Source of the DNA: Norana najaformis
Lineage: Eukaryota > Annelida > Clitellata > Crassiclitellata > Hormogastridae
Assembly (NCBI GenBank): GCA_964023275.1
Contig: OZ029915.1
Span: 36,893,073-36,957,072, forward strand
Length of the DNA stretch: 64,000 bases
Direction of reading: 5' to 3'
Of this stretch, positions 50,495-61,737 are shown piece by piece. A program made the translations under genes and the position numbers. The stretch's first letter is position 1. Each line of letters begins with the position of its first letter. The notes under the pieces were generated by a model. It searched no databases and was not told the origin of the DNA. It saw only the letters and a list, made by a program, of their open reading frames with translations.

Positions 50495-51085
50495 AACATT
50501 CATTTCTACAGTTGTTCTCACTGTAATAATGCACTATAGGAGAATGACTTTGTTGAGATTATGAGATGCTGTTACCATATTTCCACGTCCTCTCTGCCTG
50601 TTGTGAATGATAATACGTGTACTAATATATTTCCGCATTTGATAACAGAGGCTATGACGCACTGGTATCTTGCCGGCAAGATCGTATGAATGTAAGACAC
50701 TACCCCGATAACAGGATCTCTGATAATACTCGCACACATAAAGCTCATTCTGTTAAGAATAAATCAGCAAATGCTATTTTACACCACTGGAGGCATGCAA
50801 CTCATTTTGACAGCCATGGGCGAAAACATTATCTTAGAAGATGCCACATATTTGTAGCAACCAATGAAAGCAATATTTGAACAAATCGCTCAGCTGCTGT
50901 ACGACGTTTTCACTGCACAGAAGGACAACCATCTGTGATTTCATGTCCCTAAACCTGCAAGTATACCTAAAGCAAAACTGTAACTCATTTTGTTGCTAAG
51001 TTTTTATAATGCGGTACTCAATATAATGCAGTAGCAGATATGTACCCCAAGTTCTGTGTTGCAATGGGCTGGCAGTGTAACTTAT
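50495..51085 (+). repeat. Unclassified ~580-bp repeat (family E), copy 2
   Basis: Aligns with the reverse complement of 11960-12535 from AATAATGCA near the start to CCCCAAGTTCTGTGTT near the end. Where copy 1 has CpG, this copy often has TpG or CpA (CGATTTCACGTCC versus TGATTTCATGTCC). The 67-codon frame of copy 1 is altered here. Confidence 0.75.
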
Positions 51086-51089
51086 AGCA

Positions 51090-51960
51090 GAAGCAACTGT
51101 GACAGTGTTCAAAACAGTCTTAAGACGGTGCTCAGAACATTTAAGACAGTGCTCAGAACACTTATGACAGTAAAAACAATTTTTTGAAAGTAAGTGCAAG
51201 CAACTTAGCAGCTAAAATGCACAACTGCTGCAAAAATAAAACAAACAGTGAACATTCCGTTAAATGTAAATGTACACAATTTTCTATAGCCCCTCGTTTG
51301 CCTACAGCATGAAATGAAAACACACGACAGCCACTAAAATAAAAAAGATAGAAAAGAGTTAAAATTCTTAAAACAAAGTGCCAATAGTCTCTTAACTTGC
51401 TGACAGCATGAAATGAGATTCTTTACTTTGTGAATGCAAAGCAGAAATTGTTGACATTGAAATGAGAGTTAGAAATTATTTACATCAAACTGAGTCTATT
51501 CATACGAGCTTTTTTATCATATGCATAATCAGGGAATAAATAATTTTCTTGGCACTGAACAGAATAATTCAACCTGTTTTCTATTTTGCAATTACAAGAC
51601 ATGATTAGATAACTTTCAATCCATTTTCCCTCAAGCAACTTCATGAAGTGCTAGAACCTACTCAAACTTTTGGGTGCAGTTCCAGAAACTTCAACTGGCT
51701 GAAGACCAGGGTCCAGACCACATGGTACAGTTTTAAGAATACATTTAGTTTTTTTCATAACTCAGTTGTTCACATAATTCAAAAATCATTTAAAGGTCTA
51801 AATTTGATGCAGGGCATTATAAACAATTTAAAACAAAAAGATCATCTTCAAATGAAAACAAGTTTTCATTTGCTTATAACACCGGTGTATGTTTCCACTT
51901 TCTGATGACCTTTGTTAGGTTCCTTCCATCAAATATAAGAATTTGCTTGTGTAGCCTAAT
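51090..51960. other. No gene recognised
   Basis: AT-rich DNA beyond the NHL gene 3' end. GTGCTCAGAACA(C/T)TTA-type text is locally repeated at 51128-51165. A frame of 85 codons at 51648-51905 has no family match. Could include 3' UTR. Confidence 0.4.
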
Positions 51961-51964
51961 TTTC

Positions 51965-52182
51965 CTAAGCGGAGGTTAGTCCACGTAGAACAGTCTTCGT
52001 GATCAGGTGACGAGTGCCCCATCCCTGGACCCATTCAAGTCACAGTTCAAGCTATATCTTTTAAAGATATCTTATGACTGTTGTTGATTTTTTAACTCAT
52101 GTACCGTGCCCTTTTCTTCTGCCTCAGCTGTGCTACAGCACTATATAAATTGTCTTATAATTATTATTATTATTATTAATCA
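51965..52182 (+). mobile_element. CR1/L2-like LINE 3' end with (ATT)n tail
   Basis: Reads VPSLDPFKSQFKLYLLK, a form of the SLxSFKxxLKTYLF end of CR1/L2-type RTs, then a stop, a short 3' UTR (GTGCTACAGCACTATATAAA) and TTATTATTATTATTATT. It abuts the 3' end of the NHL gene in convergent orientation. Confidence 0.65.
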
Positions 52183-52210
52183 CTGCTGATTTCTGATTTC
52201 TAGCTTACAT

Positions 52211-53650
52211 TTAGATGTTGTAAATGCGTACTTCGGACGACTGTTTATGTGAAACAGCAACGTACAATTCCAATAAACGACTCGTTTCCACACCAAACAG
52301 ACACAGTCCCGCAGCTTCGGAAACAGTCATCCCTTGCACGAAGTCAATAATACATTTGACAAACTCGCCATCTGAAGAGAAACGCAGAACTCGTTTGTTA
52401 CCATGGTCAGAAACGATGATTGCATCCTGTCTGTCAACTGCAACTCCATAAGCATCCTTGACTGGCCCACTGGGAATATGAGAGCTGGAGAGCCTTATCT
52501 TCTGCTGCACAATACCCATCTCATTAACGACATATAGAGCTTCACTGCCTACATCTAAGACGATAATTTCTTTACGGCTGTTCACTGCAACATCGGATAT
52601 AGATTTAAACTTGTGGGATTTTCTCAAGATGCCAGGTCTTTTCCTTGATATAATTTTACCCACGAGCTGACCATCACAACCACCGTAGATCAACAACTCT
52701 TGCTTCCTAATGCCAATGAATCCAAAATTGTATGTCCTAGTGCCAAGAACTGATCCAACAGTGTTTTGTCTGAGAACTTTTCCATCCAGCTGACATATCG
52801 TTATGCCTCTGACTGTTGCTAATGCTAGTTTATTCTCCATCCAAAAACAACCTCCTTGAATCCCTATCACTTTAAATGCAGACTGCTTCTGTCCATCCTG
52901 TGAATAGATATTAGCAGTCATTGCAGATGCATCTACAACAAGAACTTTACCAGAATCAGAACTCGCAATCCAAGTTGGTTCTTTAAGATCCCCTGATATG
53001 AAACATTGATAAGGCACTCCAAACGTTGATGGCCTGCGAACTTCACTTGAAACTCTCCTACGTGGTGTTGTAGGTTGTGCACTCGTATGCTGATTTACCC
53101 TACTAAGGTTGGACTGGGAAGATCCAGACCTCTGCCTCCTAGCAGGATGGTCTGAATGTGACTGCAAAGTAACCTGTGGTGGTTCCTGAATGGAATGGGA
53201 ATTGAAAGAATTGTCCTTTTCCCTCTGTGACAGCAAGTAATCTTCCTGTTGATCATAGGCAGGTGGATTTTCCAACTGGAAAGATCCAAGACATCGAGGA
53301 CAGCCAGCATGTCTCTGTGTAGGAGGAGGTGGAACTGGTCGACGAGGTAAGGAATTGTAAGAATGTCTCCTGTCTGGTGAATTATACACAGCTGGGAGCT
53401 GCAAATTGCTTGGAGGTGAGCCAGTGCAAACAAAACTACCATCATTTCTTCGAATAGGAGGAACTGGTCGTCGAGGTAGAGAACTGCAGGATCGTCTGTA
53501 AAATCTGGATTGGTAATCAGGTGGGCTGCAATTAGGAACAGAAGGACTGAGAGCACATTCCACTGAACGTCTAGAAGTTAAAGATGCAGGGGAGACTAAA
53601 TTAGACGAATGCTGTTCACAGAATGGGTTGTATGGAGGTGGTCGTTCCAT
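52211..53650 (-). CDS. PPxY-rich protein with C-terminal NHL-type beta-propeller
   Basis: 479 residues in one exon. The N-terminal ~210 residues are disordered and proline-rich with three PPxY WW-domain ligands (PPPY 4-7, PPDY 43-46, PPAY 129-132) and two LPRRPVPP motifs (58-65 and 101-108) that could bind SH3 domains. Residues ~39-85 and ~86-132 look like an internal duplication. Residues ~212-479 carry NHL-like strands: DAYGVAVDRQDAIIVSDHGN, KRVLRFSSDGEFVKCI, ISDVAVNSRKEIIVLDVGSE and EPTWIASSDSGKVLVVDASA, consistent with a six-bladed propeller as in TRIM2/3, TRIM71 and Brat. There is no RING, B-box or transmembrane segment, so it is not a TRIM. A likely adaptor for NEDD4-type ligases, inferred from motifs only. 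The start ATG is the first in the frame; an upstream 5' UTR exon is possible. Confidence 0.8.
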   Translation of the reverse strand: MERPPPYNPFCEQHSSNLVSPASLTSRRSVECALSPSVPNCSPPDYQSRFYRRSCSSLPRRPVPPIRRNDGSFVCTGSPPSNLQLPAVYNSPDRRHSYNSLPRRPVPPPPTQRHAGCPRCLGSFQLENPPAYDQQEDYLLSQREKDNSFNSHSIQEPPQVTLQSHSDHPARRQRSGSSQSNLSRVNQHTSAQPTTPRRRVSSEVRRPSTFGVPYQCFISGDLKEPTWIASSDSGKVLVVDASAMTANIYSQDGQKQSAFKVIGIQGGCFWMENKLALATVRGITICQLDGKVLRQNTVGSVLGTRTYNFGFIGIRKQELLIYGGCDGQLVGKIISRKRPGILRKSHKFKSISDVAVNSRKEIIVLDVGSEALYVVNEMGIVQQKIRLSSSHIPSGPVKDAYGVAVDRQDAIIVSDHGNKRVLRFSSDGEFVKCIIDFVQGMTVSEAAGLCLFGVETSRLLELYVAVSHKQSSEVRIYNI

Positions 53651-53794
53651 TTCAAACTTCTACAACATATGGCAAAATATCAATATCAGCCCCAATGTCA
53701 GTATAACATATATACTACATATAAAACACATAAAACATATAACATAAATGCTACATAAAAAATCATTCACTGCTGGTTGCTCAATCCTGCTTGC

Positions 53795-53885
53795 CATCGG
53801 AATTTATGAAGACAGTCACTTGTAGTGCAGTCAGAGCTAAACTCGACTACTGTAACACACTCCTGTCACTGGAAGTTATGGACAA
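53795..53885 (+). mobile_element. LINE reverse transcriptase fragment
   Basis: Reads SAVRAKLDYCNTLLS, the conserved VxSRLDYCNSLLxG motif of CR1/L2/Rex-type RTs. The sequence after it changes to unrelated text. Confidence 0.6.
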
Positions 53886-54109
53886 GGAGGCCAAAGTTTT
53901 GGTCTACGGATCAGCTGATATAAGACCAAGATCCACACCATTTCGGTTTACCCACCTGGCCAGTTACTATCAACAGCTGCAGGTGACAATTTGGAGGCTT
54001 TTCAGCTTTTACTTACCTCAGCAGCCAGACAGCACCCAGTGGTTCCAGCATACAAGAGATCAAATGCTGAATTTATATCACCAGATCCTGCATGGTCTCC
54101 CTGAATAAA

Positions 54110-54620
54110 AACATCTGGCACTCTACAATTAGCCACATACTAAACTACAGTTCTACATACTGCACAATACCAATACTCCTCTACAGTTGCACGACATGGA
54201 CGACCACAGAGGCCATAAGCAACATACTTGACACCTTTGACATGTGGTGCATCAAGAGGATCCTCCAGATTCCCTACTCAGACCATGTGACCAACTTGTA
54301 TGATCAGGAAGAGAACAGTGATGGTCCGGTCTCTTCCACTGTCTGGAAATGCAGACTGCATTTCTTTGGCCATGTCGCTTGCACTTAAAAAGACAAGGAC
54401 TACCTGAGAGTCCTGTAGGATGCAATTACCAAGCCCTCAACAGATTGGAGCAGACCACATGGTCAACCTAGAACTACTTGGACTTGAGTCGCTGAGAAAG
54501 ATCTCACAGATGTAAACATCACCCATAATATAGCATGGAGGAGGGCACAGGACAGAATTTAATTTGGCGTCATATCACCATGCTCAGCTGAATTCACCAC
54601 CATAAAGAAAGCAGTTCTCA
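54110..54620 (+). mobile_element. LINE RT C-terminal fragment, second type
   Basis: Reads LLYSCTTWTTTEAISNILDT, FDMWCIKRILQIPYSDHVTN, VSSTVWKCRLHFFGHVAC, then DWSRPHGQPRTTWT and AWRRAQDRI. The pattern LYG.ETW, F..WCLRRIL.I.W.DHVTN, R.L.FFGHVAR, W.RPRGRPR..W and A..R is that of RTE/CR1-like RT C-termini in many invertebrates. Contains stops; dead. Confidence 0.75.
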
Positions 54621-54724
54621 CTACACCTTCATCACCTATTGTTTGACTAATATTGGAATACTGTGCACTTACCTGGTCCCCACATATTGCCATAAATATA
54701 AGAAAAGTTTAATCAGTTCAAAGT

Positions 54725-55120
54725 TGTTTCACTAAGCGTATCGCTGGATTAACCAATATGACTTATGCTAAACACTTGCTTTTTCTTGAACTTGAGCCTC
54801 TGGAGGCATGCCATCTAAAACTTGACCTTATCACCTTCTTCAAAACTATCTGACATGCTCTGGAGGTTGATAGCTCTGATATGCTCCCGTATCTTCATTA
54901 CCAATGCACATGTGGCCATGACTTCAAACTCTGCAAACCTCAACTGCACGTTGATGCCTGTAAATGTTTCTTCTCTAGCCATATTGTTAATATCTGGAAC
55001 TAACTCCCTCCATCATTAAGCGCAGACAGGAATCAGTGAACTCTGTTTTGACAGACATATGTCGTCGAGCACTAACATTTACCACCCATCTGGTATGTTT
55101 ACCTTTGCATTTTGTCCTAT
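54725..55120 (+). mobile_element. LINE C-terminal fragment, third type
   Basis: Reads FTKRIAGLTNMTYAKHLLFL, ELEPLEACHLKLDLITFFKT, HDFKLCKPQLHVDACKCFFS and NIWNELPPS-like text. It matches the RL.GL...TY..RL..L.L..LE.RR...DL...FK...F..R....WN.LP layout, with stops. Confidence 0.65.
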
Positions 55121-55124
55121 AATG

Positions 55125-55990
55125 TGTAGACTAGCTAAAAAATGTGCAATCGTTTTTATATTTATTTGTTTCACATTTTCTTAGTATTTTTATTGTTCTA
55201 GTATTCTCACTGTTCACTAGTTTCGTTACATTTTTTGTTTTGTATATTTTCACTGTTTGTTAGTAACTTCTTTTCGATTTTTCATGGTGTGTGTAATGTT
55301 TTTTTGCCACAGCATAGCTGTATCGTGTACTATTCCAAAAATCAATCAAATTAAGTGTCTAGGAGAAAACAGAGAACAAAGTCCTCTAAACCAAACGGGC
55401 AGCCAAATGTCACCATAATATCACAGCATCAGCGTTTACGTTGCATTCTTTGATTTATCATGTTTCACTGCTATCAGACGCAAAAGTTTGTAATAATACT
55501 GAGTCAGCATTACTTCCGTCTAGGGCCTTGTTTAATGTTCAGCTATGTTGCAAATTAATGTTATTTTTATTTCATATTAATACAGTCCATCCAATGTGAC
55601 ATCCGTATCAAGTATCTACGACCACTGAAACAGATTCTGATTACAGATTACCCGATTATAAATTATCCACTTTGCCTAACCTTTGCAAAAATTTTCGCGT
55701 AGGGTTATAACGCAGCAAACGAACGCAACGAAAGCTCAATCGCTGATTGAATTAAGTCAGTGCACACGCTTCGGAAGTGTTCCTCGCTTACTGAAGCCTT
55801 TTAAAGGTAGGGCGTATCTTACGCAACACAAACATTTAATCGAAATGGTTACAAATGTTTTTTTTTCAATAATAACAATGACTTGCAGCTGCATCTGGGC
55901 GATGAATTGTTTACAAAGCTGACCCATTTTTCCATTTGTGGCCTTCACATTGGTTGCGTTCCAATTAAGTTCAAAGTACATCCGGAAGAA
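55125..55990. other. No gene recognised
   Basis: T-rich sequence (55150-55310) probably continues the LINE 3' region. Short frames at 55683-55922 have no family match. Confidence 0.4.
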
Positions 55991-55994
55991 TCGT

Positions 55995-56360
55995 GAGAAA
56001 ATATAATACAATACAATACAACTTATATTTATAACGCGCCTTAATAAAACAATGTCTTACTCAAAGGACGCGTTACAACATAATAATTAGTTATAGTACT
56101 GAGAGAATAAATGAGTCTTAAGTTTTAATTAAAAATTATCTATTGAAGAGCATCTTCGAATAGATTCAGGTAAAGAGTTCCACTCATCTGGACCAGCTAC
56201 TTCAAACATTCTTTTACCAAACTGTAGGTTAACTCTTCTGACTTCAAAGTCCCCTTTTGAAGCCGAGCGCAATCTTCTTCTGGACTCAGTGGAAGTACAA
56301 GGTTTAACTAGAGAGGACAGGTAGGACGGGGCAGAGCCTGACATAATTTTGGACATAAAT
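55995..56360 (-). mobile_element. CR1/L2-like LINE 3' end (minus) with TGTAT-type tail
   Basis: The minus strand at 56356-56129 reads MSGSAPSYLSSLVKPCTSTE, SRRRLRSAS, FGKRMFEVAGPDEWNSLPES and IRRCSSIDNF, the classic CR1/L2 C-terminus. It continues through a short 3' UTR to (TGTAT)n (plus strand ATACAATACA) near 55997-56015. The open stretch is intact for about 75 codons. Confidence 0.78.
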
Positions 56361-56364
56361 ATAC

Positions 56365-56935
56365 AGATTTTGAAAGATAAGGAGCGCGTAATTGCACATT
56401 GATAACAATTTATAGAAAAGTTACATTTTGCTTGTTTTCCACTAATGGAATTTGAGGAAATAATTGCGTAAATTTTCGGATTTTAGCGTGTCCTTTCTGA
56501 GAAATTATTGAAATTTTAATTGATTATGCATCATCTGGGCTTCACAGAACTTACCAATTTTCGCATTTTTTGGTTTTAATGAACTCGTTTCTGCTGTCTT
56601 TTATCTGCCAAAATTCTCGGTCTCCTGCAATTTCGTCAGATTTTTATAGTCCTAGACCACAACGCAGACGTAGGAAGGCAAATGCCCTCTTCAAGATTTC
56701 CGCTTCGATAGCGCCCTCTAACGAACTGAAATGAATAGGCCAACATCGACTGTGCACTGTCACGCAGGTAATCGAGGCAGCGGCGAACTCTGCTTGCATA
56801 ATGTTATTTAGCAACACCTCGGTTAATTAGCACGAATAGCAACTGAGCCTTTGACCTCTCAGGTCCTAAACATGATTCATATGACTGAGTTATTGGCGCG
56901 ATCTTAATCGCAAAGCTGAGTCCCCTGTGCCCGCA
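56365..56935. other. No gene recognised
   Basis: Mixed sequence, CpG-containing after 56600, no coding evidence. Confidence 0.4.
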
Positions 56936-56939
56936 TTTA

Positions 56940-57062
56940 TTCAGCGTCCAAGTTCTTAGCTAAGTTGTGGAAAGCAGCCTATTCACAAGTGCTCAATCAA
57001 AAAGGAAGTCGGTGAGGCATGTAGAGTCAGGTTCGGTTCCAAGTCGTTGTATCTCATTTTCT
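56940..57062 (-). repeat. SINE-like family A, copy on minus strand (decayed)
   Basis: AGCTAAGTTGTGGAAAGCAG, CCTATTCACAAGTGCTCAAT and CAGGTTCGGTTCCAAG match reversed family A text with several substitutions; the tail is not preserved. Confidence 0.55.
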
Positions 57063-57064
57063 AC

Positions 57065-58135
57065 TACTCTGCATAATTTGGGTGTGACATTGAACCAGGA
57101 ATTGACCTCAAAACTTACGCCAACCGATAAACTGATCTGCTTTCTAAAGGGATGTTTCGAATTTAATCGGTTTTGGCGGTTTGCCTAAAGTTCACGACCC
57201 CGGTCAACATACGGTAGTTGTTCATTCAGAAGCTGTCAACGCGTCGGCGACAAACCTGCCATACTTGGTCGCCCTACACGCTTTGCAGAAGCCTCTTCAT
57301 AACAAGATAATAAGCATCATAACAAAAACAGTCTATAAACAATAATTACGCTAAACTATGGAATCCGAGACAGGTGAGCTGACAGCGGGCTCCCCAACCA
57401 GAAAACCCCAATGGGTTGTCTGGTTCCTTCCCCTGTCTTGGTTACATGTCACTGAAACAAGCGTCTTTGGGGAAGATTAGTACCCTACTTGATGTGGTCT
57501 GATTGACAGATACTCAACCGTTACTTTCCTCAGGCTAAGCTTCTGTATGGCATAGTGTAGATTACGCAAAACAGACATTTACAATATACAGTTAGATATA
57601 AACCAGATATTAAAACGCAGATACGTAAGCGGCATTGTGTTTATGTCAACGGCCTAGCAATTAAGCTAACTATAGGACCAAGATAACTCGATCTGCATAC
57701 GGAAATATGGATTCATTAACTTACTGCAGGTGTAAACCTATCGTGCTGTCGTGTACATACGAAGTAATACAGATCTACAAGTGTGTTTGTGTAGGCCTAC
57801 ATATCGTGCATGCCCTCGTAATTGTTGATAAGTTTGCCAAGGTTCAATCGTTATCTACAAAATTTAGTAGTTCATCTCTCGCATGTGCAACGCATTGACA
57901 AAGCCATGTGTTCATTTTTCCAGCATTTTTACACCTTGACATTGATTGGCAGCAATAGCCCATAGGGCTATGGATGTATTATACTACGCAGGCCTACACT
58001 TGAGCGAATAATGTGTTATTGTGTAGTTCTTGCATAAACAGTAAAATACCTGTAAAATAATTGTGATTATTGACTTAGAACCAATTAGAAGTTGAACATA
58101 CACAGCAATATATTATAGATCTTCGTAAGTGAATA
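57065..58135. other. No gene recognised
   Basis: Short frames only, two AGGCCTAC words, no repeat copy recognised. Confidence 0.5.
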
Positions 58136-58169
58136 GTTCTATAGGTTGCAAAATAGCAATATACATAAA

Positions 58170-58337
58170 ATGACCTATGTACCAATTTGCGGGCTTATAA
58201 TAGGAATCACGCTCATCGTGGCATTGTCTTTCATCCTACCAGCTCTTCTGCCTCTCCACGGAATTAATGCAGCACAGATGACAAAGCAACATAGCGATCA
58301 TTCCGCCAGCGAAATGGTAGGATTCGATGATTCATAA
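58170..58337 (+). CDS. Candidate small single-pass membrane protein (55 residues)
   Basis: ATG in an AAA-rich context opens MTYVPICGLIIGITLIVALS, a strongly hydrophobic helix, then FILPALLPLHGINAAQMTKQ and a polar C-terminus ending EMVGFDDS-stop. AATAAA follows 7 bases after the stop. The composition is more protein-like than the surrounding chance frames, but I recognise no family and there is no second line of evidence. Confidence 0.3.
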   Translation: MTYVPICGLIIGITLIVALSFILPALLPLHGINAAQMTKQHSDHSASEMVGFDDS

Positions 58338-58409
58338 AGCAAATAAATCTTAATTTGTGTACGTATTTATGAAGGTCTAACGTAGACCGAGTGGATTCCC
58401 ACAGTTCTT

Positions 58410-58622
58410 CTTCTTCTTATCTCTCTTTCCGCTCCAATCCCAAACATCGCCAACCGTAGCCGCCACGCTGTCTCTCTGTCTGACTTTTAGATCTTGACCT
58501 GGAACCAAACCCCTGTTGCCTATCAATTTGGTTTTGACTGAGCGCCTGTGAATGAGCTAGTCTCCGTGAGTGGCGTTCGTTAGGCGCTGTAGAAATATCG
58601 GGATTACGATTAGGATTCGGGT
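58410..58622 (+). repeat. SINE-like family A, near full-length copy
   Basis: TTCTTCTTATCTCTCTTTCC head, CGTAGCCGCCACGCTGTCTC, TTAGATCTTGACCTGGAACC, GACTGAGCGCCTGTGAATGA, GCGTTCGTTAGGCGCTGTAG and a GATTACGATTAGGATTCG tail. Confidence 0.75.
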
Positions 58623-58667
58623 TCGAAAGCAACCAAAAGAGGACTATCATTTTTGCAGGTGGCACAT

Positions 58668-58715
58668 AGGTTTATAGGCCTATGTAGGCCCTGTAGGCCT
58701 TACATGTAGGCCTAT
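58668..58715. repeat. TAGGCC word cluster
   Basis: TATAGGCCTATGTAGGCCCT, GTAGGCCTTACATGTAGGCC and TATT: four TAGGCC cores in about 45 bases. Confidence 0.7.
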
Positions 58716-58719
58716 TGTA

Positions 58720-60055
58720 TCGCGTTAGCTTTAACGATATAATTTAAGATTCATTAAGTGGCAACGACTTGAGTTTCCATATTCAGTCATCATATGTGAG
58801 TCATCATTTTGTTCATGCTCTTTCTCGACTTTTCTGTGTCGCATAAAAATTATTGCATAACTCTGTCGTCAGTCTTCCTCAGATCCGCAGCATGCGCGGG
58901 CATTTCTCCCTAGGTTTTCCCAGAGCTCTGCTCTGCATCTACCGCAACATTTCACTCATGCTTCTCTATCTGGACCGGAAGCGTGTGAATAATTGGTTCC
59001 TTCGACTTACTGTCCTGGTGGCAAACAGGCAGTTTACAATTACGAGTTTCTGTACAACCAGAATATGCATAAAGGTATCATGTACGCATTTGATCATTTC
59101 TATAGCACCTTTTACAAACCTCATAAAAGCGCTTCTCGCTATGCTAACTGATCTACGGAGAGCGTCATACGTTAGGTAGCCCCCTACTGTAATGTTACCT
59201 CAGGTTCTGTTTACCTTTTATTAATAATGCATCGCAAACCTACCTCTTACGAATGACCGCTGGACGATTATTATATGTTATTTATGAACCATTGCCTGCA
59301 GGAAAGGTTTCGGGCTACCCCTATGCATTTCACCACTTGCTGTTTCTGACAACAGTCTGTACAATTAAAATTCACGACTGTGCGCAGTAAATACAGCATT
59401 CATTCGCTCGCTATCATTCATTTATTCATCATTCATTTATTCACATTACAGTGTATACCGTTCCTAATTTAATTCTTTCGATTTAATTTCCTACGCGGAT
59501 TTCCACCGTCCTAATACAAAAACCGCGCACATGAGCGTAGGCCTAGTAATATTACACGAAATGCATATATGGCCGACATATCGTGGTCACCTGCAGATTT
59601 TCTGAATATGGACATAGCTTTCGCATCGATCGAACCACCGGGAGTGGTCGGATGACATCATCGTGTATTGACCTGGGTTACGTTATTTAAAGAGGACGCC
59701 CAAAGTCTCGAGACCATTTTTGTGGTTTGAACGAGACTTAGTATGCACTCGCAGACCTCCACTTGAAACGGCTTCCGGTCTGAAGATGTGCGATGACGTT
59801 CAAATATTGGCGGCGATTGCTAAGGGAAACGGGCAGCCAGACTCGTATAAAGACACAGAGCTCTGAAGTACTGTGTGACATGTGCATTCTGTTTGCGCAC
59901 ACATTTAACTGTAAATAAATGCACACCTAGTGCTACAATACATACATGAATAAGAATATGTTATGTACATATCCTACGCTTTTAGGAGACATGTTGTCTG
60001 TTGGTATATAAGGTTGCGCCGTGTATGTAGGCCTATATACGCATGTATTCAGTGC
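58720..60055. other. No gene recognised
   Basis: A 108-codon frame at 58853-59179 overlaps text faintly like family A (GTGTGAATAATTGGTTCCTT) and is probably decayed repeat. CATTCATTTATTCATCATTC simple repeats lie at 59405-59445. Confidence 0.45.
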
Positions 60056-60057
60056 AC

Positions 60058-60140
60058 GCACACCCACCCACAAACTCACCCACCCACCAACTCGCCCACC
60101 CACCAACTCACCCACCCACCCACCAACTCGCCCACCCACG
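60058..60140. repeat. CCCACCCACCAACTCG minisatellite
   Basis: About four direct copies of a 16-20-base unit CACCCACCAACTCGCC with CCCACC length variation. The minus strand is G-rich (GGGTGGGTGGG), which could favour G-quadruplex formation. Confidence 0.8.
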
Positions 60141-60340
60141 GTCCTACACGCGCGCACACACTCGCACCCGTATGCATGCGTGAACTGAGCGAAAATCTCA
60201 TCCCAGAAAAGATGCTCAGACGCTGTATATGATTCATTTGAAGTCTGCCATCTGCCGGCTTTAGCCGACACATCGAAGCATTGCATCTTAAGGCCTATTA
60301 GCACTTTAGCACTGTATTAAGTCTTCAGCTGTAGACGAAA

Positions 60341-60415
60341 ATGCTTAGACCGATTTTTGCAATTATTGGAGTATTTAGCACATTTGTTCTCGGTAATTTG
60401 TCGTCACAAATACTG
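60341..60415 (+). CDS. Candidate first coding exon with signal peptide (partial gene)
   Basis: ATG opens 25 codons, MLRPIFAIIGVFSTFVLGNL then SSQIL, shaped like a signal peptide (basic n-region, hydrophobic core, small residues near the end). A consensus donor CTG|GTAAGA follows. No downstream exon could be recognised within the window. Could be chance. Confidence 0.25.
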
Positions 60416-60419
60416 GTAA

Positions 60420-61190
60420 GAACTCTGCGCATCTGAAGATAGGCCTACACTTATTTGCATCTGTCTGTGTTATTTTATTGTGCAATGAAAAATTTAAAAT
60501 AGACTAATTCGTAGGTTGCTACTGCTTAGGACAAGATGCAGTAAAACTAGTACGCCATCCAAGTGGTCAAAAGTTGTTTATCTGAGTTGGATCGTCGAAT
60601 TTGATTCCTGAATCTTGCGGACCTGATTGATGTAGCGCCGGTAAATAAGCTGGTGAACAAATTGGCTACAGAATGTACTTTTGTCTGTTATGATGTTTTG
60701 AAAAATAACTCCGAAACATTTCATAAACACCACCTGTTCGTATAAGTGACGTCTCTTTTCATCAGTTTGATAGCCACATATACAGCGCTTTTGAGAGACT
60801 TTCTACTATATAAATATCACAGTAAATACGAACACATACACATAAATGAATACATACATACACTCATACATATATATATATATATATTGTTGGATGCTGG
60901 TGTATGAATGGCTCGTATTCGTTGTCAGAGGCAGAACCAGCAACACAACGTCTTGATTAAAAATCATTCTTTCTTCCAAATAACGAAACTATCTCACGCG
61001 TTGTACAAACAAAACCTTGACGTAACTCGACGATGACATTAAACGGCAGACAAACGATCTCTCGAACTATCTCTTTGTAAACTTGTAATTGTAAACGAAC
61101 ATTTATAAAGCGCCACTTAGGAAACAGTGGCGCAAAAAAGACGTATATGCTTCTTCTCCCTCCGATACGTCTCTTCTCATCTGTCTCGTC
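60420..61190. other. No gene recognised
   Basis: Contains a short (TA)n tract at 60868-60888. CTGATTGATGTAGCGCCGGT near 60625 faintly recalls family B. Nothing firm. Confidence 0.4.
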
Positions 61191-61194
61191 TCAT

Positions 61195-61305
61195 CTGTCT
61201 CTTGATTGTCTTCTCTCTGTCTGCCTGCCTATCTGTCTGTCTGCCTGTCTGTCTGTCTCCCTCTCTCCCTCTCTCTCGCGCTCTCTCTCTCTTTCTCTTT
61301 ATACA
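61195..61305. repeat. CT-rich microsatellite (TCTGCCTG)n/(TC)n
   Basis: Imperfect CTGT/CTGCC units pass into CTCTCTC. Open frames across 61127-61716 are driven by this tract and are not supported as genes. Confidence 0.85.
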
Positions 61306-61737
61306 CTCGCTGAGACAAGCGCGGCAACAATCTTGCCAACTCTCTCTCGCTTACCCACAGACAGGTGTCTGAGCACGTGCCATCTCCAGACATACCCCCT
61401 CTCCCCTTCTCTGTCCTGCTCCTTCAACAGACAGGTGCATGAGCACGTGTCACGAATGGACTATTGCATGGGTTCGTGTCACCTTCAGACACAACCAACC
61501 TTCCCTTACGCACGTGCTCTCGCAACACCATACATACATTCGTACAGACATAGGGCCTACACGCATATATACATTCATACATATGTAGTGTCTGTGTTTG
61601 TGATGTCTGTCTATGGCCGCCCGAGATGTCGGGATAGTCGACCAGCAGTAGAACAACACTCAGTTGTAGTTGTAGTCGTTTATTCGACACCATACGCACA
61701 ACCAGACACGAACTAACTTTGCATAGTAGAACCAAAA

